This document shows positions 1 through 6,279 of a stretch of 9,477 bases of DNA, one piece after another. The translations under genes and the position numbers were made by a program. Numbering within the stretch: the first letter of the stretch is position 1; every line of letters starts with the position of its first letter. Origin of the DNA: Petrimonas sp964345815 (GTDB lineage Bacteria > Bacteroidota > Bacteroidia > Bacteroidales > Dysgonomonadaceae); NCBI GenBank assembly GCA_964345815.1, contig CAYFSV010000091.1, forward strand, positions 1 through 9,477, given 5' to 3'. The notes under the pieces are model-generated. The model searched no databases and was not told the DNA's origin. It saw only the letters and a list, made by a program, of their open reading frames with translations.

Positions 1-48
1 TGACTTGTTTTATTGAAAGTTTTACAGGAAGCTTAAACGAAACTCAGG

Positions 49-267
49 TTAATAGTCATCTCTTTGTTCAATACTCTCAAACCATTCTTTTTTAGTTTTT
101 TTGTCGAAATCGGGCGTGTCAGTCAAATACTTTATCTCCGGATCATTCAGCCACTTCCATGACTTTTCAAGAGCTTCTTCATCGTAGTCAGTAAACTCTA
201 CTTTTACTATTTTTCTATACTTCACAACAAATCTTCTTAAATATCTATATTTTAACAACACATAACA
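49..267 (-). pseudogene. Probable N-terminal remnant of a GNAT acetyltransferase
   Basis: The reading frame between stops at 268-270 and 49-51 encodes about 70 residues containing EEALEKSWKWLNDPEIKYLT and TPDFDKKTKKEWFESI. That is the usual opening of GNAT N-acetyltransferases of the RimJ/PseH-like kind, where W-x-N-D-P-E-I/V is followed by a K-x-x-x-x-WF helix. A complete member would be about 160-190 residues, with the acetyl-CoA-binding part still to come, but here a TAA at 49-51 ends the frame after RDDY. The next 48 bases do not continue the domain in any minus frame I translated. There is no ATG start; only GTG at 259-261 or TTG at 256-258 is available. I therefore read it as a decayed or truncated gene rather than a working small protein. 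It could also be a short expressed ORF, which is less likely. Confidence 0.5.
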
Positions 268-371
268 TCAACATATGTTCACATTAATCTTATCTTTCAA
301 TTTTTTGCAAAAGAAAATCCAATTAGCGCGTATTTGCTGTTAAATCAGTTGTGAGAAAAAGATTTTAAATT
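262..371. other. Intergenic region at the downstream end of the operon
   Basis: This 110-bp AT-rich stretch follows the last enzyme gene. I looked for an intrinsic terminator on the minus strand and found only short stems of about 3 bp (for example around 310-336) and T-runs without a convincing hairpin. I see no clear Bacteroidota promoter (TTTG ... TAnnTTTG) for the remnant gene downstream. Nothing here can be called with confidence. Confidence 0.4.
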
Positions 372-1433
372 TCACCAAACTTCGGATAATTTCTTGAAAG
401 TGATAACTGAGCCATCATCTTTTGCAGGTTCTTTTTCGTCCAATCCTGCTATGAACATGCGTGCAGGACCCCAAAATGTGTGCATGATTCCTAAATATCG
501 GTTTGACATTTCGGGCGAACTATTCTTTTTCAAAAAACGTAGCATATCGATTTGCTGAACGGCAACTTCACTTTTGTTCCAAGGGCAAGCAACAACATCA
601 AAACCTTTAGAAGCAAATAAAACAGGTGTTGGATGTGCTTTTTCATAATGCCAATCGTTGATTACAACATCTTTTGGAATCAGATCAATTGCTCTATGTG
701 TATTGTTGTAACTTCCTTCCCAGAGTCCTATTCCTGTTGCTTTGCCATCTATCAGTCTGTCACCCCACATCCATAGTTCACAGTTGTTTTGAGCCAAATG
801 ATTATGCAGCTTAGTAACTTCATCGGCAAAAAGCAGCGCAGGATCCTCCCCTTTGCATCGCTCACAATCATCATGAGCGATATAAAAAACCTCATCCAAA
901 CCGGCATGAAATGCATCACTTTCAAATACCTCTACAATTTCATCGATAATATCAAAAACTACTGCATGCACATCTGGATGTTTGGGACAATAACTTTTAC
1001 AATACAAACCGTCAGCATTGGGCCACTTGTATTCTTGAGGCAAAGTTATGGAGGGAGTTTCATCAAACTCGGGATAAACTTCAAGCAGTTTACCCAGCGT
1101 ACTTGCCCATGATTGATGTCCCAACAAATTAACTTGCGGTATCAATCTGATATTATGCTCTTTACAAACAGCAACCAGTTTTTTAACGTCAGATTCAGAA
1201 AGCGGATGATTGCCCCGTAATTCCGGACGTTCTTTATATTCATAAGAAAAATCAACACGCAAAACAAGTGTATTAACTTGCGCCGGCGCTAATTTATTTT
1301 CTATCAATTCAACAAACTTGTCGATATCTTCTTTTACGGGAGCTTCAATGCAAAGACCTCTGACGTGGTTTGTTTGAGAAAACAACAGCATGGGAAACAG
1401 AGCAAATAAAATAATAAAATCTTTTATCTTCAT
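372..1433 (-). CDS. GH20-like catalytic-domain protein, secreted (probably periplasmic), activity unknown
   Basis: A type I signal peptide (residues 1-19 or 20, cleavage near LLFSQ) precedes a single TIM-barrel-like domain. The protein is 353 residues long, short compared with most GH20 hexosaminidases, and has no accessory domain. The GH20-type H-x-G-x-D-E signature is present as FHAGLDEV, with Asp180 and Glu181 in the positions of the substrate-assisting Asp and acid/base Glu. Other conserved-looking parts are the IRLIPQVNLLGHQSWA strand (95-110), WMWGDR (221-226), DWHYE (260-264), W285 and W321. Four cysteines sit in YCKSYCP (145, 149) and DDCERC (190, 193). I recognise the pattern from Bacteroidota and Verrucomicrobia proteins annotated only as family 20 glycosyl hydrolase; I know of no assigned activity. 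It starts 12 bp after the GH5 stop, with AT-rich sequence and no Shine-Dalgarno, so it is the last gene of the operon. Being soluble, it may act on imported oligosaccharides. Confidence 0.8.
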   Translation of the reverse strand: MKIKDFIILFALFPMLLFSQTNHVRGLCIEAPVKEDIDKFVELIENKLAPAQVNTLVLRVDFSYEYKERPELRGNHPLSESDVKKLVAVCKEHNIRLIPQVNLLGHQSWASTLGKLLEVYPEFDETPSITLPQEYKWPNADGLYCKSYCPKHPDVHAVVFDIIDEIVEVFESDAFHAGLDEVFYIAHDDCERCKGEDPALLFADEVTKLHNHLAQNNCELWMWGDRLIDGKATGIGLWEGSYNNTHRAIDLIPKDVVINDWHYEKAHPTPVLFASKGFDVVACPWNKSEVAVQQIDMLRFLKKNSSPEMSNRYLGIMHTFWGPARMFIAGLDEKEPAKDDGSVITFKKLSEVW

Positions 1434-1445
1434 ATTTTAAATCAT

Positions 1446-2450
1446 TTAATAATAATTTTCAGAATATTTTTTCTTCAATAATTTGCGAACTTCTTTACCC
1501 CAAAATTTAAGATCATTATCAGTCCAGTTACTTGCCGGACTTGAAGTATCCCGAATCATTGAGCAAAGTTCATCTTTATCGGCTACCGACCACATCACAT
1601 AACTCAAATTATTGTTATCCATAAAGTTAAGCCAAACATCCCATTCATCCATATCAAAAGAATCACTACCCGTAGCCTGAGTTGCAGCACATTCTGAAAC
1701 AAAAATTGGAATCCCTTTGTTTATTGCATATTGAGTTCTGTTTCTGAGCTCATCTTTGTGGGTTGCTGCGTAAAAGTGCATCGTGTACATAATATTGGTA
1801 AATCCCTGAATAGGATTGTCAGCAACAATATGAATATCCTGATCCCAATGTGGCGAACCCACTAATATGATATTGCTACTATCAATTTCTCTTATGGTTC
1901 TAATCAACTCCTCAGAATATGCTTTTACATCTTCCCATGAATCATATTCAGGCTCATTGAAAATTTCATAGATTATATTGGGATAATCTTTGTATTTTGT
2001 TGCAACCTGTGTGAAAAATGATTTTGCATCTTCTGTATAAATATTGTGGCTGTGCCAATCAATAATTACGTAAATTCCATCATCAATTGCTGCATCAATT
2101 ACTTTATAAAGTAGATTCATGGCTTGTGCCGGTTTATCCAAATAGGAATCCTGAGGGCCAACACCAATAGCTGCTCTGATTACTGATATCTTCCAATCAT
2201 TAATCAGCCATCTGACGGTTCCTTTATTATAAAAGCGGGGCCACCAGTTGTGCCATCCTAAACTCACACCATGTAAAGCAACCTCTTCACCATGCTGATT
2301 AATCATATTTTTTCCATCTACAGACAATTGTCCGTTAAGTTCAACTACAGTCTTTTCTGTAATGCTATTCTCATTTTCTTTTGAACAAGCTATTATTGTA
2401 AATGAGATAAACGTTATAAAAATCAGAATAATTCTTTTCACTAATTTCAT
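1446..2450 (-). CDS. GH5 (subfamily 2-like) endo-beta-1,4-glucanase, lipoprotein
   Basis: This 334-residue protein is a retaining beta-glycanase of the classic bacterial endoglucanase type (GH5_2, as in Bacillus cellulases). The lipobox is IIAC with Cys22, followed by the charged run SKENEN, compatible with surface export. The catalytic domain starts at NGQLSVDGKNMINQHGEEVAL (39-59) and keeps the family order: LHGVSLGWHNWW (59-70), conserved Arg92 in IRAAIG, DWH at 131-133, acid/base Glu166 in IFNEP, MHFYA (224-228), nucleophile Glu253 in FVSECAA, and the closing MWSVADKDE segment (286-294) with Trp287. Where Bacillus GH5_2 enzymes have Trp after the nucleophile (TEWG), this one has Cys; I recall SECAG-type motifs in Bacteroidota GH5_2 cellulases, so it is probably a lineage trait. 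Next to a GH26 mannanase, it probably cuts glucosyl bonds in glucomannan; cellulose, mixed-linkage glucan or mannan remain possible. Confidence 0.93.
   Translation of the reverse strand: MKLVKRIILIFITFISFTIIACSKENENSITEKTVVELNGQLSVDGKNMINQHGEEVALHGVSLGWHNWWPRFYNKGTVRWLINDWKISVIRAAIGVGPQDSYLDKPAQAMNLLYKVIDAAIDDGIYVIIDWHSHNIYTEDAKSFFTQVATKYKDYPNIIYEIFNEPEYDSWEDVKAYSEELIRTIREIDSSNIILVGSPHWDQDIHIVADNPIQGFTNIMYTMHFYAATHKDELRNRTQYAINKGIPIFVSECAATQATGSDSFDMDEWDVWLNFMDNNNLSYVMWSVADKDELCSMIRDTSSPASNWTDNDLKFWGKEVRKLLKKKYSENYY
2447..2450 (-). other. ATGA stop-start overlap coupling the GH26 and GH5 genes
   Basis: On the minus strand the four bases ATGA contain both the ATG start of the GH5 gene (2448-2450) and the TGA stop of the GH26 gene (2447-2449). 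Such overlaps usually mean one mRNA and coupled translation, which suggests the two endo-enzymes are made together in a fixed ratio. The overlap is seen directly; the coupling is inferred. Confidence 0.8.
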
Positions 2451-3808
2451 TTAAGATCAGGCATTTGATCAAGCGTTATTAATTCTTCTTCCGGTATTTC
2501 AAAAATTTTGTTCCAATAATCAATATCGGCATGCATATGAATCCTGTTGTCAAAGTTTAAATTTTGCGTGTTATTAGTTCGCTCATAATCGTACCAAGGC
2601 ATAGCCCACAACCATTTTGCTCCCCCATTCCACATAGTTTTCAAATTTGCTATGCTACCAAACTCAGATAGAGCAATCATTTTATTGGGATATAGTTTTG
2701 CTAACGCTTTATAATCGTCAATCAATAACTTAGCATCTATTACGTCATAAGCATCACGTCCGATAATATCAACATATTCATCACCCGGATACCAATCGTT
2801 ATCTCCCATTTGTGATGTCCATACCCAAATCAAATTATTAAGTTCTTTATCTTTAAAAAACTCAAACATCATGATCCATAAATTCTTATAAGCTTTTGCA
2901 CCTTTAGAACCCCACCAAAACCATCCACCGGCACCTTCGTGCAATGGACGCCATATGACTGGTATATTTTTATCTTTCAATAATTTTAAATAGTTAGCTA
3001 TTTTGATGAAATCTGCCATTACAATCTCATACTCGTATGTTCCGGAGATTGTCGCTTTTGTTACATCAAAATTGGTATCTTTGGTATAAAAAGCAAAAGC
3101 GTCACTATCCTTATTTCTTGGTACATTCCAATGCCACATTGCAGCAACCAATCCATTATTTTGCCACCAACTTTCAACAACTTTTGTATTACCATAATCT
3201 ATCCAATTTGAAGGAGAATCATCCAGATGAATATAATCAAAACAGTTTAGTGCTGGATATTTACCGGTGTGTTTTTTAATCCATTCAGCTTCGTTGATAT
3301 TCCATGATACATTTGCCATGGTACCGGTAATCAACTTTTTACCAAAACATGCTAACATAAAATTATACAGATTTTGTAACTCATTTGATGGATGCTCAAC
3401 TACTGGTGTTGAAATGAGCAGATCTTTGGTTTTGAAACTAAGATTTATCTCATCTGAAATGGAACCAGACAACCTGCCTTCAAGCTGTCCCTTACCTATT
3501 CTCAAGTTATATGCTGTATTGGGTTCGAGTTCAACAACTAATTTAAGATCTTTTAAATTGGCAGAAACGTTGGTAATCTCCTTTCCATTAAGGGTAACTT
3601 GTAATGGATATATAATTTTAATGTTATCTTCAAAAGTAAGTGTAATTACAACTGAACCAAACTCCACATTATCTGATAATTGTGAGGGATAAGCTGTTAT
3701 TAACTGTAAAGTGGCAATAGGGATTTCTTTACGGTCATCTCTGTTTTTTTGACATCCAAGAGCCAAAAGCATTGATATCAATAAAATTATAATCCGAAAC
3801 ACTCTCAT
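2447..3808 (-). CDS. GH26 endo-beta-1,4-mannanase, surface lipoprotein
   Basis: This 453-residue enzyme should cleave internal beta-1,4-mannosyl bonds of mannan, galactomannan or glucomannan by the retaining mechanism. A lipoprotein signal (lipobox ALGC, Cys19) is followed by QKNRDD, charged residues compatible with surface export. Residues about 31-128 form an Ig-like N-terminal domain (Big_5-like pattern: TAYPSQLSDNV..., ending INLSFKTKD). Residues about 140-440 are the GH26 barrel: opening GKKLITGTMANVSWN, WHW at 225-227, acid/base Glu291 in WRPLHEGAGGWFWWG, the GRDAYD strand near 350-355, and nucleophile Glu382 in ALSEFG. The aromatic cluster FWWG after the acid/base favours mannanase over the lichenase or xylanase members of GH26. 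The start at 3806-3808 has AGGAG only 2 nt upstream, too close for a good ribosome site. The stop overlaps the next start (ATGA), so translation is probably coupled to the GH5 gene. Confidence 0.95.
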   Translation of the reverse strand: MRVFRIIILLISMLLALGCQKNRDDRKEIPIATLQLITAYPSQLSDNVEFGSVVITLTFEDNIKIIYPLQVTLNGKEITNVSANLKDLKLVVELEPNTAYNLRIGKGQLEGRLSGSISDEINLSFKTKDLLISTPVVEHPSNELQNLYNFMLACFGKKLITGTMANVSWNINEAEWIKKHTGKYPALNCFDYIHLDDSPSNWIDYGNTKVVESWWQNNGLVAAMWHWNVPRNKDSDAFAFYTKDTNFDVTKATISGTYEYEIVMADFIKIANYLKLLKDKNIPVIWRPLHEGAGGWFWWGSKGAKAYKNLWIMMFEFFKDKELNNLIWVWTSQMGDNDWYPGDEYVDIIGRDAYDVIDAKLLIDDYKALAKLYPNKMIALSEFGSIANLKTMWNGGAKWLWAMPWYDYERTNNTQNLNFDNRIHMHADIDYWNKIFEIPEEELITLDQMPDLK

Positions 3809-3838
3809 AACTCCTAAACTCAGAAGATTAAATTATTT

Positions 3839-3887
3839 TTTTAAAATCAAGTTTGAAGTAATTTATTCTTCAAACTTGATTTTAAAA
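3839..3887 (-). terminator. Perfect 20-bp inverted repeat (hairpin) between the binding-protein gene and the GH26 gene
   Basis: Positions 3839-3858 and 3868-3887 are exact reverse complements over 20 bases, separated by a 9-base loop (3859-3867, taatttatt). On the minus strand the hairpin begins 22 nt after the stop codon of the 783-residue lipoprotein. The stem has an A-run on its ascending arm (AAAATCAAG) and a T-run on its descending arm (CTTGATTTT), the arrangement of a symmetric intrinsic terminator that could work on both strands. There is no further T-run beyond the stem on the minus strand and the stem is GC-poor, so partial termination or a 3'-end stabilising or processing role is equally possible. 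The GH26 start lies 30 nt beyond the stem, leaving little room for a new promoter; I see no TAnnTTTG box there. Confidence 0.65.
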
Positions 3888-3908
3888 TAGAACATTACAA
3901 TAAAAGAG

Positions 3909-6260
3909 TTACATAATTAAGGTAACTTTCGTTACAACAACTGCATCTCCTCCCACAATGATCGCTGTTGTTGACCAAGTATCGTCCACCACCATAATAA
4001 TATTCAAAACCTCTTGAGTTAATTCAATTTCATAAGAGGACTCTCCTTCAGGCACATTGATACTACCCCATTGAGCATCAAAATTGGGATCGTTATGAAA
4101 CTCAACTTTAGCCCAATTTGCATCTTGAACAGCAAACGAAATTCCGTCTTTGGGTTCAAAGTAAAATTTCATTATTGTGCCTGCTCTTGCTTCTTCAAGT
4201 TCCTCCTTATAAATACGAAGCGGATCACCCCAGTCAAGTGTAAAAGGACCCTCAAATATAGTAATTTCTTCTGGAGCTGTTCCTACAATAATTGAAATTT
4301 TGGATATAAATACCATATCATCATTTCCAGTCAACATCAAACCTGTATCACTCCATCCATCGCTTATATTTCGAATTCCTTCAAGTAATTCTGAAGTAAT
4401 TTCAATTTCATAACTGGTTGTCCCTTCCGGTAATGAAACAGTTCCCCATTGAGCATCAAAATTAGGATCATTGATGTTAAACTTAGTCCAGTTAGCATCA
4501 GAAAATGCAACTGAAGCTCCTGCATCTGTTGCTGCCATATACAATTTAAGTTTCGAACCTGCAGGAACACTTTCAAATAAATCCTTATTTAGTCTCAAAG
4601 GTTCAGACCAATTTAAATTAAACAGTCCTTCGTAAACAACGGTTTCCACAACTCCTGCTCCAATCACCGGAATCGTATATTGAGCTACTCCATTAGAGGA
4701 TATTAGCTTCAATTCGGTTTCACCTTTTGCGTTTCCAGGAATTACAACATATAAATTAGGATAATCGTGAATATAATTTACTGATTCACCATTCACCTGA
4801 ACATCAATTAGCTTTTCACCATTCTCAACCTCAATAGTCAAAACTCCGCCGGCATGTATCTCAGCTTTGGGTCCGGGAGGTGTAGGGATGAAACAGAATT
4901 GAGGGGCATCAATTATGAGTTCGTCAGTCTCAACTATTTCTAAATTATTCATTGTCAAGATTAAAACGCCACTCACTGCATTTAACGGCACGTCTATCTG
5001 CAACTCATTAGGATTTAAAGCCTCCACTTCTACATCTATATCATCATAAAATGTAATGACTTTTATCAGATCAAGATGTTCACCTGTTATTCTCAGTTGA
5101 TTACCTCCCGAAACAGGATTAGGTGAAAGTGATGACACCAAGGGCTTTTGTGTTTTAACCTCAATGGACACCGATTTCCCACTTGCAGTGTTTAAAACCA
5201 TGTTACCCGATTGAGCCATCTCCGGAAATTCAACTGTAAGTTGAGTTGAAGTTACAGATTCTGCTTTTACGGCATTATCCATTCCTTCAAACCTAATATC
5301 TGTTACCAATTCAAGGTTTGTTCCTTCAATTGTAATTATATCCCCGGCACGTAAATTATCTGATGGTGAAATAACTAAATTTTCTGGTAATGCCACTCCA
5401 ATATGTGCAATGGCTACTTCAACACCAGAGGCAGGAACCATCACAATAACACCATCGCTGATATTTGCAGGTAACGTGAACAACAATTTGTTGTTTTCTA
5501 CCTCAAAATCTACTTCTGTACCGTTAGGCATAACTACTTTTTTAACAAGATCCAAATCACTACCGACAATTGATATTAAATCATCGGGCTTCTTTTCAGT
5601 TAAGTCCACAACATTTGCAACAGCAGGCAAAACCACTTGTAGTATCTCATCCGATTCATATTCTAATGGAATCTCATCACTATTAGATAGTGTAACAGGA
5701 CCTGTTTGAGCATTCTCCGGAAGAATGATTTGCAGTTTTGTACGCTCATGCACTACAAAATCCTTACTTTCAATTTCAACTTTGTCAGTGAAAACAACTT
5801 TGTCAATAAGATTAAAGTAATTACCTTCAAGCGTGAGGGTTTGCCCGGGTTTAATTGGTTGAGGAGACATCTTTAATATCTCAATAGGCTCCGAAATTTG
5901 AAGTAAAGAGTTAAACTGAAATTCAAAACCACCCAAACCATAAACTTTCACATTTCCTTCAACGGTTTCTTGTGGAAGAGTTATTTTTATCATTTTTTCT
6001 GATACAATCTCGATATCAGAAATTTCGATATTGTTTGGTAAAACCACTTTTGAAATCTGATCCACGTGTGAACCCACGATAGAAAGTTTTTGTCCTCTAA
6101 GAGCAGGATTGGGACCAAAAGCCTTAACCGTTATTTCCTTTGAGTCCAAGATATTTGTACTTAATTCATCTGTATTGTCGCAAGATGTAAAACTTATAAT
6201 CAAAGCCATCAATATCGACACAAAGTACAAAATGTTTGTATTAAATTTTCTTTTATCCAT
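3909..6260 (-). CDS. Long multi-Ig (IPT/TIG-like) surface lipoprotein with duplicated C-terminal putative carbohydrate-binding module
   Basis: The start at 6258-6260 is chosen because MDKRKFNTNILYFVSILMAL followed by lipobox FTSC (Cys27) makes a complete lipoprotein signal 19 bp after the previous stop. An in-frame ATG at 6348-6350 would bury that signal and overlap the upstream gene by 71 bp. The 783-residue product has about six Ig-like repeats (roughly residues 41-123, 124-211, 212-290, 291-371, 372-452, 453-536). Most carry a P-x-x-x-G-x-x-L/I-x-I/L-x-G core, a V/I-x-x-V-x-F/M strand and an LP-x-x-x-x-G strand; the sixth is divergent. Two homologous modules follow (537-661 and 662-783), each opening YEG/FEG...WxxPLR and containing DANW plus an identical NDPNFDAQWG decapeptide (597-606 and 723-732). 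I read this as a cell-surface stalk presenting two beta-sandwich binding modules, which may resemble galactose-binding-like domains. Binding function is inferred; no catalytic motif is seen. The gene is followed by a strong hairpin. Confidence 0.82.
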   Translation of the reverse strand: MDKRKFNTNILYFVSILMALIISFTSCDNTDELSTNILDSKEITVKAFGPNPALRGQKLSIVGSHVDQISKVVLPNNIEISDIEIVSEKMIKITLPQETVEGNVKVYGLGGFEFQFNSLLQISEPIEILKMSPQPIKPGQTLTLEGNYFNLIDKVVFTDKVEIESKDFVVHERTKLQIILPENAQTGPVTLSNSDEIPLEYESDEILQVVLPAVANVVDLTEKKPDDLISIVGSDLDLVKKVVMPNGTEVDFEVENNKLLFTLPANISDGVIVMVPASGVEVAIAHIGVALPENLVISPSDNLRAGDIITIEGTNLELVTDIRFEGMDNAVKAESVTSTQLTVEFPEMAQSGNMVLNTASGKSVSIEVKTQKPLVSSLSPNPVSGGNQLRITGEHLDLIKVITFYDDIDVEVEALNPNELQIDVPLNAVSGVLILTMNNLEIVETDELIIDAPQFCFIPTPPGPKAEIHAGGVLTIEVENGEKLIDVQVNGESVNYIHDYPNLYVVIPGNAKGETELKLISSNGVAQYTIPVIGAGVVETVVYEGLFNLNWSEPLRLNKDLFESVPAGSKLKLYMAATDAGASVAFSDANWTKFNINDPNFDAQWGTVSLPEGTTSYEIEITSELLEGIRNISDGWSDTGLMLTGNDDMVFISKISIIVGTAPEEITIFEGPFTLDWGDPLRIYKEELEEARAGTIMKFYFEPKDGISFAVQDANWAKVEFHNDPNFDAQWGSINVPEGESSYEIELTQEVLNIIMVVDDTWSTTAIIVGGDAVVVTKVTLIM
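3912..4649 (-). repeat. Tandem duplication of the C-terminal module in the 783-residue surface lipoprotein
   Basis: Two copies of a module of about 120 residues lie head to tail: copy A at 4269-4649 (residues 538-664) and copy B at 3912-4268 (residues 665-783). Aligned landmarks are EG-x-F-x-L-x-W-x-x-PLR, AG-x-x-x-K/KF-Y, DANW-x-K, NDPNFDAQWG, PEG-x-x-SYEIE-T, and a final hydrophobic strand (ISKISII versus VTKVTLI). At DNA level 4066-4094 and 4444-4472 match at 27 of 29 bases, while most of the rest has drifted. This is seen directly; that the copies arose by duplication is the simple inference. Confidence 0.9.
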
Positions 6261-6279
6261 AATTGTATAATTAAAAGTG

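Noticed and set aside
1..48. Continuation of the acetyltransferase by frameshift into the leftmost 48 bases.
   Set aside because: The minus frames hit stops quickly and none gives the hydrophobic strand expected next in GNAT proteins; the stretch is too short to say more.
789..1112. Plus-strand open frame of about 107 codons inside the GH20-like gene.
   Set aside because: It lies entirely opposite a gene with clear family motifs, has no recognisable domain or leader, and its composition is what an antisense frame would give.
3037..3692. Two plus-strand open frames (80 and 141 codons) opposite the GH26 gene.
   Set aside because: They are antisense to the well-supported GH26 coding sequence and show no family pattern.
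3809..3838. Possible separate promoter for the GH26-GH5-GH20-like genes downstream of the hairpin.
   Set aside because: No TAnnTTTG -7 box with a TTTG -33 element was found in the short leader; the AGGAG there is only 2 nt from the ATG.
5410..5709. Plus-strand Ser/Thr-rich open frame of 99 codons opposite the Ig-repeat lipoprotein.
   Set aside because: The Ser/Thr richness is explained by the reverse of the repeat gene's codons; no independent start signal or domain is visible.
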